Shown here: piece by piece, positions 8,249 through 15,446 of the stretch
Layout of the letters: each line of letters begins with the position of its first letter
Numbering within the stretch: position 1 is the first letter of the stretch
Origin: Spirochaetales bacterium
Lineage (GTDB): Bacteria; Spirochaetota; Spirochaetia; ARS1246
Reading direction: 5' to 3'
Assembly: GCA_002688185.1 (NCBI GenBank)
Contig: NZCE01000014.1
Coordinates: 1-16,655, forward strand
DNA: 16,655 nucleotides
Made by a program: the position numbers and the translations under genes
Notes under the pieces: model-generated
Seen by the model: the letters and a program-made list of their open reading frames with translations, nothing else
Told to the model about the DNA's origin: nothing
Databases searched by the model: none

Positions 8249-8346
8249 GCAAAGACGCAGCCGGTGGGCAAATGGCCCTAATTTAAGAAGGCGGAGCTCA
8301 CGCTGAGATCGCAGAAGCCTTTCTTCAAAACTTTGCGTTCTTTGCG
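8249..8346. repeat. Degenerate GCAAAGA-type repeats in inverted arrangement
   Basis: GCAAAGACGCAG (8249-8260) faces CTTTGCGTTCTTTGCG (8331-8346), whose reverse complement is CGCAAAGAACGCAAAG. Between the arms, CACGCTGAGATCGCAGA (from about 8300) repeats the same loose pattern of an 8-9 bp unit, [A/G]CGCNNAGA. The block lies just upstream of the valS promoter and holds no gene. Similar short units occur between genes in many environmental bacteria, from general memory. Whether this is a mobile miniature element or low-complexity residue cannot be decided here. Confidence 0.45.
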
Positions 8347-8364
8347 TGACCTCTTCCTACTGCC

Positions 8365-8393
8365 TTTACCATATCCTCTTCATTTCCTATAGT
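8365..8393 (+). promoter_or_regulatory. Predicted valS promoter
   Basis: TTTACC (8365-8370, four of six consensus bases) and TATAGT (8388-8393, five of six) are separated by exactly 17 bp. Initiation near 8400 would place the T-box Stem I at the very 5' end of a leader of about 290 nt. That is the expected architecture, which strengthens the call. Confidence 0.55.
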
Positions 8394-8400
8394 AAAAGTG

Positions 8401-8688
8401 CGCTGATCGGGAGGAGTAGCCTGAACGCGGCCAAAAGAGAGCCTGGATGACCCGCTGAAAGTCCGGGTAGGTTTTGCGCAGGTGAACGTCGCCCGGGAGC
8501 GGGAGAAGAAAGGTTGATTGAGGCTGATGATCCGCAGGGCGCTGTCCGCAGCGGTCTTTAATCACTGACTAGAACTCCACCTTTTAAATTAAGCGCTCCT
8601 TGCTGGGGGAAGTGCGGTGGTACCGCGGGTTTGCCGTCACCAGGCAGGCAATCCGTCCGCACAGCAAATTTCTCCCGTGGAGTGCGCC
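8401..8688 (+). ncRNA. T-box riboswitch leader of valS (GUC specifier, probably translational)
   Basis: An RNA leader that binds uncharged tRNA-Val and raises ValRS expression when valine is scarce. Stem I base is CGGG (8408-8411) with CCCG (8492-8495). The AGTA S-turn is at 8415-8418. CCTG (8420-8423) pairs with CAGG (8479-8482), and a distal arm pairs ACCCG with CGGGT (8450-8468). The specifier context GTGAAC-GTC-GCC puts the Val codon GUC at 8488-8490. A central hairpin spans 8515-8564. The T-box bulge TGGTACC (8618-8624) sits between GTGCGG (8612-8617) and GCGGGT (8625-8630), which pair with CCGCAC (8657-8662) and ATCCGT (8651-8656). The U in TGGT fits an A73 discriminator as in tRNA-Val. 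The alternative helix CGCAC (8658-8662) with GTGCG (8682-8686) would enclose the valS GGAG (8679-8682). No U-tract follows, so translation is the likely target. Confidence 0.9.
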
Positions 8689-11292
8689 GTGGAAAATTTA
8701 CCAAAGAAATACGTTCCTTCTGCAATCGAAAAAAAGTGGACCGGTTTTTGGTCACATCAACCATTTGCACCCGATCCCCTCTCCCACAAGCCAAAGTTTT
8801 GTATTGTTCTCCCTCCGCCAAACGTTACGGGTAGTCTGCATCTGGGTCACACGCTAAACGCCACCATAATTGATGCTATTGCCCGCTATAAACGAATGAC
8901 CGGCTATGAGACGTTGCTCCAACCCGGCACGGATCATGCGGGAATAATCACTCAGGTGCAAGTTGAGAAAGCCCTCGCAGAAGAAGGGCTTACAAAGCTT
9001 GATCTTGGCAGATCCGGCTTTCTCGAAAGAGTGTGGCAATGGCGGGAAAAACACGGTGGGACAATCCTCAAGCAACTGACTCGACTGGGTGTTAGCGCCG
9101 ATTGGTCGAGAACGAAATTCACCATGGATGAGCATCTTTCAAAAGCGGTTCGTCGCCAATTTGTGCAGCTTTTTCATGACAGTCTGATCTTTCGGGGAAG
9201 TCGTATTGTGAATTGGGATCCGGTAAGTCAAACGGTGCTATCAAATCTGGAAGTGAACCGTGTTACCAAGGAACTCAAACTGTACTATCTGGTGTATCAA
9301 GGGCAGTGTGGGGACGGCATAGAAATTGCCACTGTTCGGCCGGAGACCATTTTTGCCGACGTAGCGGTAGCGGTCCACCCTGATGACAAACGGCATCAAC
9401 ACCTGCAGGGATCCTTTGTGCGCATACCGCTTACGGATCGTTGGATCCCCGTCATCGCCGATAGTGAGGTGGATCCAGCCTTCGGCACCGGCGCACTAAA
9501 GGTAACTCCGGCGAGTGATGAGTTGGATTTTGAGATTGGACAAAGGCATGGTCTCGACATGCCGGTTATTCTTGATAACGACTCAAAACTCGTTTCTCAT
9601 CTCGTGCCGGTAAAATATCGCGGAATGGACCGATTTTGCGCGCGTGATGCCGTAGCGTCAGATTTGGCGCATAATGGAGCGTTGGTCCGCGAAGTACCGC
9701 ATGTGCTGAGTCTTGGGATTTCACATAGAACCGGTGCCGTCATAGAACCCGTTCTCTCGGAACAGTGGTTTGTCGATGCCAGAAAGCTTGCCGACGGGGT
9801 AATTGCGGGTATGGAGAAAAACGAGCTCACTTTTTATCCGGGTCGCTATGCAAAGACCTATCGAGATTGGCTTGAGAATCTCAAACCATGGTGCATCTCC
9901 CGTCAACTCTGGTGGGGACATGAAATCCCAGCTTGGTATGATGAAAACGGAGCCGTTATCGTGCCGCCGGCTTCAGATCCGCAGCTGGATCCAACCGATA
10001 ATCCAGCCGTCTTCGACGCCAATCTCACGAAGGACCCCGACGTTTTTGACACCTGGTTTAGCTCGAACCTTTGGCCCTTCAGCACATTGGGATGGCCGGA
10101 CAGAGAAGATCCGTACTACCAGGCATTTTATCCAACGAACGTTCTAATAACCGGGTATGATATTCTCTACCTTTGGGTGGCCAGGATGGCGATGGCAGGA
10201 TATCACCTTACCGGCCGGGCTCCATTTCAGGACGTGGTGCTTCATGGGCTGGTTCTGGATAAAGACGGACAAAAGATGTCGAAATCAAGGGGCAACGGGA
10301 TCGATCCGGTTTCAATAATTAATGAATCCGGCGCCGACGCCCTGAGATTTGCAATGGCATACTCGAGCACAGGCGGACAGGACATTCGATGGGATGGCAG
10401 ACGAGTGGAAATGGGCCGAAATTTTAATAATAAGCTATGGAACGCCGCCAGATATATACTTTCTCGAACCGGGACCGCCGGCGGAGCAAAATCGGACGAG
10501 AGCAGAGCACTTCCGGATAGATGGATTGCGAGCAGGCTTCAGAGCGTTATTGAGAAAGCGAATGACGCATATAACGGTTATGAGCTTGGCGTGGTCGTAA
10601 GGGATCTCTATGGTTTTGCCTGGTCAGAATATTGCGACTGGTATCTGGAGTCGGCAAAGCTTTACGTGAAAAACCCCGTCACCGATCGAGTGTGCCGGCA
10701 GGTGTTTATGAGTATGCTTGGGCTGCTTCACCCCATTATGCCGTTTATTACCTCCGAGCTGCATGAGGCTTTGGGCGATCATCAGCAAATTGCTTTGTCC
10801 GATTGGCCGGCATTGCGGCGCGACGCCGTTGATCCCATTGCGGAGGCCGAGTTTGGCTTCATTCAATCGGTGGTGAGTTTGGTGCGGAATCTGAAGGCTG
10901 AGGCCGATGTAGCTTTCAGCTCCATAGCAGATGTTTCGATAACCGGAGCCGATTCGGGGACCGCAAGGAAGCATGTTCGCCTGTTTGAGCACCTTGGAAA
11001 ATGCACGCTTAGAAACGCCACAGACGGATTTTCTCTTTCGGGTGCCGTTGCGGGAGCTGAGATCTCCCTGCGTCTTGATAATATTATTGATTCCGGAGAG
11101 TGGCTTCAGAGGCAGCGCAAACGTCTTGATAAACTCACATCGTTTGAAAAGCGGCTGCATTTGCGTTTGGCCAATTCTCGTTTTTTGGAAAAGGCGACGG
11201 ATGCGGTGGTAGAAGAGCATAAAAGGAGGCTTGCGGAGACTCGAAAACTCAAGAGGAAAGTCGAAGAATTGATTTCTAAGCGTGCATATTGA
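8689..11292 (+). CDS. valS: Valyl-tRNA synthetase
   Basis: Charges tRNA-Val with valine (class I aminoacyl-tRNA synthetase). The protein has 867 residues, normal for bacterial ValRS. The HIGH-type motif is HLGH (51-54) after PPPNVTGSL. The CP1 editing region includes VRPETIFADVAVAVHP. KMSKS is at 529-533. The C-terminal about 70 residues form a charged helical arm (RQRKRLDKL through RKLKRKVEEL), as in ValRS coiled coils. I chose GTG 8689 because GGAG (8679-8682) is 6 nt upstream and the protein then begins MENLPKKYVPSAIEKKW, as ValRS proteins do. A longer frame from 8617 would start inside the T-box stem, and GTG 8677 lacks a ribosome site. Expression is governed by the T-box leader. The next gene starts 95 nt downstream on the same strand with no clear terminator between. 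Confidence 0.97.
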   Translation: MENLPKKYVPSAIEKKWTGFWSHQPFAPDPLSHKPKFCIVLPPPNVTGSLHLGHTLNATIIDAIARYKRMTGYETLLQPGTDHAGIITQVQVEKALAEEGLTKLDLGRSGFLERVWQWREKHGGTILKQLTRLGVSADWSRTKFTMDEHLSKAVRRQFVQLFHDSLIFRGSRIVNWDPVSQTVLSNLEVNRVTKELKLYYLVYQGQCGDGIEIATVRPETIFADVAVAVHPDDKRHQHLQGSFVRIPLTDRWIPVIADSEVDPAFGTGALKVTPASDELDFEIGQRHGLDMPVILDNDSKLVSHLVPVKYRGMDRFCARDAVASDLAHNGALVREVPHVLSLGISHRTGAVIEPVLSEQWFVDARKLADGVIAGMEKNELTFYPGRYAKTYRDWLENLKPWCISRQLWWGHEIPAWYDENGAVIVPPASDPQLDPTDNPAVFDANLTKDPDVFDTWFSSNLWPFSTLGWPDREDPYYQAFYPTNVLITGYDILYLWVARMAMAGYHLTGRAPFQDVVLHGLVLDKDGQKMSKSRGNGIDPVSIINESGADALRFAMAYSSTGGQDIRWDGRRVEMGRNFNNKLWNAARYILSRTGTAGGAKSDESRALPDRWIASRLQSVIEKANDAYNGYELGVVVRDLYGFAWSEYCDWYLESAKLYVKNPVTDRVCRQVFMSMLGLLHPIMPFITSELHEALGDHQQIALSDWPALRRDAVDPIAEAEFGFIQSVVSLVRNLKAEADVAFSSIADVSITGADSGTARKHVRLFEHLGKCTLRNATDGFSLSGAVAGAEISLRLDNIIDSGEWLQRQRKRLDKLTSFEKRLHLRLANSRFLEKATDAVVEEHKRRLAETRKLKRKVEELISKRAY

Positions 11293-11387
11293 CAGCGCTA
11301 CCCGCTCCCATATGATGAACAGTATGGATGCAGTTTGGAACCCTCTGGATCTGGGATGTTTTTTGTGCTTATCATGGGAGGAACAAC

Positions 11388-12443
11388 ATGAGTCGGAAAA
11401 TGCAAGGAGTTATATTTACCGGCGGCGGCAACGTTGAAGTCCGGGAATTTAGTGTCGGAGAGCCGGTAGGCACGCAGGTGCTCGTGGAGCTACGGGCTGC
11501 CGGGTTGTGTGGCAGTGACATGCACCCCTACCGTAATCCGCCGGAATATTGGCGCCAATACCCGATCATCCGGGGCCATGAGCCCGGCGGGATTGTGCGC
11601 CAGGTGGGAGAAGCGGTTTCTATGGTGAAAACGGGGGATCGCGTGTCCGTATATCACGCACCCACGTGCGGTCACTGCGAGCCGTGTGCAAATGGAGAGT
11701 ACTTCCGCTGCACGACCATTGGTGACGGGTATCGGCTTGCATCACTCAAGGTGCACGGTTGCGACGCGGATTATGTTCTTGTAGATCAAAATGTCTGTTT
11801 CCCTGTGCCCGATGAACTGAGCTTTGAGGACGCGGCGATTGTTGCCTGCGCCGGTGGAACGGCCTTTCATGCCTTGACATTGGCCGATGTTACAGGGCCT
11901 GAGACAGTGCTGGTTTCCGGTTTGGGACCTGTCGGCCTATGCGTGGTACGACTGGCTATTGCTATGGGGTCCGACGTTATCGGCGCTGATCCAGTTGCCT
12001 ACCGGCGCGACATCGCAAAGTCCTTGGGCGCGAGAGTTGTGTATGATCCCAGCCAGATCAAGGCTTCAGAATATGTGAAAAGCGTTACCCGTGATGGTGC
12101 CGAAATCGCGGTTGAGACTTCAGGAAACGATCAGGCGCGCATTGACATTGTCGCCGCGACGCCATACCATGCCCGCCTTGTTTATGTGGGGTGGGGAGGA
12201 AAAGCCGCCAACTTTTCCCTTGGACCGTCACTCGGGGAACGACGCATAACCGGATCCAATATGTTCACCGGCCCCGATTATTACAGACTGATAAATTTTA
12301 TGCTAAAAGCCGACGTCCGATTTGCAGATCTCGTTACCCACCGATTTTCATTGGATCAGGCGCAACAGGCGTTCGACCTATTTGAAACTGATGAGACCGG
12401 AAAGGTGATGTTTATATGGAGCGAACATGAAACTAGGAGTTAG
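11388..12443 (+). CDS. Zinc-dependent medium-chain alcohol/polyol dehydrogenase
   Basis: A medium-chain dehydrogenase/reductase that oxidises an alcohol or polyol with NAD(P), of 351 residues. Catalytic zinc ligands are Cys41 (GLCGSD) and His64-Glu65 (GHE). A structural zinc is bound by four cysteines at 94, 97, 100 and 108 (CGHCEPC...C). The Rossmann motif GLGPVG is at 178-183. The group resembles sorbitol, threonine or L-idonate dehydrogenases; the substrate is not determinable. ATG 11388 is chosen for the strong GGGAGGA (11376-11382) 5 nt upstream. The open frame continues back to 11328 but without a ribosome site. Its last 17 bases overlap the start of the mannonate-dehydratase-like gene, so the two are probably translationally coupled and act in one pathway. 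Confidence 0.92.
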   Translation: MSRKMQGVIFTGGGNVEVREFSVGEPVGTQVLVELRAAGLCGSDMHPYRNPPEYWRQYPIIRGHEPGGIVRQVGEAVSMVKTGDRVSVYHAPTCGHCEPCANGEYFRCTTIGDGYRLASLKVHGCDADYVLVDQNVCFPVPDELSFEDAAIVACAGGTAFHALTLADVTGPETVLVSGLGPVGLCVVRLAIAMGSDVIGADPVAYRRDIAKSLGARVVYDPSQIKASEYVKSVTRDGAEIAVETSGNDQARIDIVAATPYHARLVYVGWGGKAANFSLGPSLGERRITGSNMFTGPDYYRLINFMLKADVRFADLVTHRFSLDQAQQAFDLFETDETGKVMFIWSEHETRS

Positions 12444-13386
12444 TCATCAACGTCAGGAACAACTAAAGCCTGAACACTTCAAGTATCTACGGCAGATGGG
12501 AGTAGAAGCCATGGAGATCCGCATCCCTACTGCCGATGCAACCCCTCAAAATCTCTCACGGATCAAGAAGACCGTAGAGGCCGAAGGCCTGGAGGTGTTT
12601 GAGGTTATGCTTATGGATTCATACAGCATGGAGGCCGTTGCATTGGACCTCCCCGGGAGTGCTGAAGCCCTTGCCCGGTTCAAGACCTTTCTCCGAGATC
12701 TGTCGGACGCAGGGATTACCCGCACTACCTATGCGTGGTCCATGGGCGGAACGTACCAGACGGGAAGATCAACCACAAGGGAATCGACAACGAGGCTTTT
12801 CAAACTGGAGGAGGCTTTGGCGGTCCCGGACACATACGATCGGACATATGATGACGAGAGCATGTGGAAAAGCTACACCCGATTTATCGAAGAGGTTCTC
12901 CCAGTGGCTGAAGATGCCGGCGTGAGCCTTCAGTTGCACCCCAGTGACCCACCCGTCACCCACGCCGGGGTTGCCAGTATATTCCGCAGCACTGAAGCAT
13001 TTCGGCGAGGGATGGAGATGGCGAACCACAGTGAATATTCGGGAATTCTCTTCTGCGTCGGAACATGGGGGGAAATGCCTGGCCCCAACGGAACGGGTGA
13101 GGACGTCGTCGCCGCAATACGCGAGTTTGGCGGACAGGGCCATATCAAACAGGTCCACTTCCGTAACACAAGTGGTCACCTCCCGGATTTTATAGAGACT
13201 TACCCGGATAACGGATATCTCGACATGCTGGCCATAATGCAGGCCCTCAGAGACGTCGAGTTTGAAGGTATAGTTGTTCCGGACCATGTGCCGAGAATCG
13301 GTGAAGAGGCCAGCGAGGCAAAGATCGGCGAAGCATATATTTTTGGTTACATTCGTTCTCTAATGGAGTCAACAAAGTCACTATAG
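12427..13386 (+). CDS. Mannonate dehydratase (UxuA)-like TIM-barrel protein
   Basis: Likely dehydrates a sugar acid in the manner of UxuA (D-mannonate to 2-keto-3-deoxygluconate). The protein has 319 residues. UxuA-like landmarks appear in order: HPSDPP (171-176), FCVGTWGEM (209-217, Cys210), VHFRN (243-247), FIETYPDNGYLDM (255-267) and PDHVP (285-289). These correspond to the metal-binding His, Cys, His and Asp/His positions of that family. It is shorter than typical UxuA (about 350-400), and PDHVP replaces the usual PDHGH, so a related substrate is possible. GGAG (12418-12421) lies 5 nt before ATG 12427, inside the end of the dehydrogenase gene. Its TAG stop lies in a CTATAG palindrome shared with the convergent gene. 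Confidence 0.8.
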   Translation: MKLGVSHQRQEQLKPEHFKYLRQMGVEAMEIRIPTADATPQNLSRIKKTVEAEGLEVFEVMLMDSYSMEAVALDLPGSAEALARFKTFLRDLSDAGITRTTYAWSMGGTYQTGRSTTRESTTRLFKLEEALAVPDTYDRTYDDESMWKSYTRFIEEVLPVAEDAGVSLQLHPSDPPVTHAGVASIFRSTEAFRRGMEMANHSEYSGILFCVGTWGEMPGPNGTGEDVVAAIREFGGQGHIKQVHFRNTSGHLPDFIETYPDNGYLDMLAIMQALRDVEFEGIVVPDHVPRIGEEASEAKIGEAYIFGYIRSLMESTKSL

Positions 13387-14208
13387 TACGTGGGAATCGT
13401 GCCTTAGGGCCACAGAAGGATGATCGCCATCAAGGAATAGCCGCCTCATATTGTCGTAGACATTTCGCACTTTTTCAAAAGTGTTGTCATGAGTAGGCAT
13501 TCCCTTTGGCTCAAAGTTATAAAGACCGTCATACTCGATATCAATGAGACTGGAGAAAATCTCCCGCCATTGAATCTCGTCATTGTTGCACATGGGAGGG
13601 TAGTGATCCACGCCGTTGCGGAAACCATGCAGGTGAATATGGTATAAACGTCCGGCGACCTTGTGTATCAGTAAAGACGCCTCCCCCGGGATGGTCATAG
13701 GGTTGTTACCGCGCACGTCTCTCACGTGCCCGATGTCCAGGAGCAAGCCAATTTTCGGATGGTTGAGCTCTCCGATGAAAGTCAAACGGTCATCAACCCA
13801 CATTCCGGGACCGGTAAAGTTTTCTATACCGATGCGTAGTGGAAGGTTCTCTATGTATAGCGCTAAAGCCTCAAATGCTCGTTTTTCTACTGTACGGATC
13901 TGATGCGCGTGGCTCGCCCAGATAATACCACCAACTTCAACGAGATTATCAATTTGGCGGTAGCAAGTGTCTAGCCGACTGAGAAACGCGCGCATCGTAT
14001 CAACTTCATCAAAAGTGACGCTGTGGGAATGAAACGCCTTGATAGTCATGCCTCGATCCCGGCACATACGAGATATATTTGCCGCGGACTTTTTATTTTC
14101 GAGGTCGAACTGATCCGGGCTTTGAAGCAGCTCGATTCCGCAGACACCCGTTTCCGCGATTTTTTTTAGTGCGGCGTCGGATACAGGCTCATATCCCAAG
14201 AGCGACAA
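13381..14208 (-). CDS. Sugar phosphate isomerase/epimerase (xylose isomerase-like TIM barrel); start uncertain
   Basis: A metal-dependent TIM-barrel protein of the AP-endonuclease-2/xylose-isomerase-like superfamily, which isomerises or epimerises keto sugars. Candidate metal ligands are Glu129 (GIENFTG), Asp158 and His161 (LLLDIGHV), His192 or His194 (HIHLHGF) and Glu233 (FEPKG). The first in-frame standard start is TTG 14208. However, the frame is open upstream and reads LIDKTEFYARFTVSTLSLLGYEP, where FTVSTLSLL looks like the first barrel strand. The real start is therefore probably near 14245-14253, perhaps at a CTG (14253-14251), since no ATG, GTG or TTG exists in that stretch. It follows oadB on the same strand and is probably cotranscribed. 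It overlaps the end of the UxuA-like gene by 6 bp. Confidence 0.8.
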   Translation of the reverse strand: MSLLGYEPVSDAALKKIAETGVCGIELLQSPDQFDLENKKSAANISRMCRDRGMTIKAFHSHSVTFDEVDTMRAFLSRLDTCYRQIDNLVEVGGIIWASHAHQIRTVEKRAFEALALYIENLPLRIGIENFTGPGMWVDDRLTFIGELNHPKIGLLLDIGHVRDVRGNNPMTIPGEASLLIHKVAGRLYHIHLHGFRNGVDHYPPMCNNDEIQWREIFSSLIDIEYDGLYNFEPKGMPTHDNTFEKVRNVYDNMRRLFLDGDHPSVALRHDSHVL

Positions 14209-14273
14209 AGTGGAGACGGTAAACCGGGCGTAAAATTCTGTCTTGTCGATCAGTTTTGGTTCCGTAGTGGTCT

Positions 14274-15425
14274 CTATCCACCAAATAACGGCACGATGGC
14301 AAGCAAAACGCCCGCGGCAACCGCGGAACCGATGACACCGGCCACATTCGGTCCCATAGCGTGCATAAGCAAGTAGTTGTTTGGATTGGCCCTTTGGCCC
14401 ACTTTGTTGGCCACCCGGGCTGCCATAGGTACCGCGGACACCCCGGCCGCTCCGATAAGCGGATTGATCTTTTTCTTTGAGAAGAAGTTCATGAGTTTTG
14501 CCAGTAGAACTCCCGAGGCGGTACCTATTGCAAATGCAATCAAACCGAGAATAAGAATGCCCAGAGTTTCAAGTGTCAAAAACTTGTCGGCCGAAAGTTT
14601 GGAGCCCACGGCAAGTCCGAGCATTATCGTAACTATATTCATCAGTTCATTCTGTGCCGCTTTTGAGAGCCGTTCAGCAACTCCACACTCTTTTACCAGG
14701 TTTCCAAACATCAGCGCGCCGATGAGCGGCGTGGCGGTGGGGAGAAATATTATGCAAATACCTAGGACGGTTATGGGAAAGAGTATTTTTTCCGTCTTGG
14801 AGACGTATCTGAGTTGCTCCATCTTTATTGCTCGTTCGCGTCGGGACGTGAGCAGCTTCATAATAGGCGGTTGAATAATTGGAACCAACGCCATATAGGA
14901 ATACGCGGCGACCGCAATTGCGCCCAAAAGATCGGGCGAGAGCCTACTCGCAGTGAAAATGGCGGTTGGGCCGTCCGCGCCACCTATGATACCAATCGAG
15001 GCGGCGTCTCTCAGAGAAAAATCAAGCCAGGGAAGGGCTCCCAAACCGACTGCACCGATGAGCGTAGTAAAAATACCAAATTGCGCGGCCGCACCGAGGA
15101 GCGCGGTTTTTGGATTTGCCAATAGTGGGCCAAAATCCGTCATCGCGCCGACACCCATAAAAATAAACAAGGGGAAGAGCCCGGTAGCTATTCCAAACCC
15201 ATATATTTGGCCGACGAAGCCACCGGCTTCCGCAATTCCGGCGAGGGGTATGTTTGCGAGTATTCCACCAAAACCGATGGGAATAAGCAACAGAGGCTCA
15301 AACTCGCGTGCAATGGCAAGGTAGATGAGTACGAGCCCCACGACGATCATAAGGATCTGGCCCCACGTAAAATTCATCAATCCTGTGGAGTTCCAGAAGC
15401 TATCCAAGGCTTCCAAAATTTTCAT
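14274..15425 (-). CDS. oadB: Sodium ion-translocating decarboxylase, beta subunit
   Basis: The membrane subunit of oxaloacetate (or related) decarboxylase. It decarboxylates carboxybiotin and exports sodium ions. It has 383 residues with many hydrophobic helices from about residue 20 to the end. The signature [10 protein letters not shown] holds Asp151, the residue equivalent to the essential Asp of the Klebsiella subunit. A C-terminal [17 protein letters not shown] segment is also typical. AAGGA lies about 7 nt before ATG 15425. It is 21 nt downstream of the oadA-like gene, so they form one operon. Methylmalonyl-CoA and glutaconyl-CoA decarboxylases use closely related beta subunits, so the exact substrate rests on the partner. 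Stop codon TAG. Confidence 0.93.
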   Translation of the reverse strand: MKILEALDSFWNSTGLMNFTWGQILMIVVGLVLIYLAIAREFEPLLLIPIGFGGILANIPLAGIAEAGGFVGQIYGFGIATGLFPLFIFMGVGAMTDFGPLLANPKTALLGAAAQFGIFTTLIGAVGLGALPWLDFSLRDAASIGIIGGADGPTAIFTASRLSPDLLGAIAVAAYSYMALVPIIQPPIMKLLTSRRERAIKMEQLRYVSKTEKILFPITVLGICIIFLPTATPLIGALMFGNLVKECGVAERLSKAAQNELMNIVTIMLGLAVGSKLSADKFLTLETLGILILGLIAFAIGTASGVLLAKLMNFFSKKKINPLIGAAGVSAVPMAARVANKVGQRANPNNYLLMHAMGPNVAGVIGSAVAAGVLLAIVPLFGG

Positions 15426-15446
15426 GATTAGTCCTTACCAGATGGG

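Noticed and set aside
8617..8688. Longer ValRS beginning at the ATG-like frame start 8617
   Set aside because: It begins inside the T-box helix, has no ribosome site, and the added residues do not look like a ValRS N-terminus. GTG 8689 has GGAG 6 nt upstream.
11320..11365. Terminator after valS (CCC...GGG then a T-run)
   Set aside because: Only three base pairs with a 9-nt loop precede the T-run; not a credible intrinsic terminator.
11328..11387. N-terminal extension of the zinc dehydrogenase from ATG 11328
   Set aside because: No ribosome site at 11328, while GGGAGGA lies 5 nt before ATG 11388, where the usual MDR N-terminus begins.
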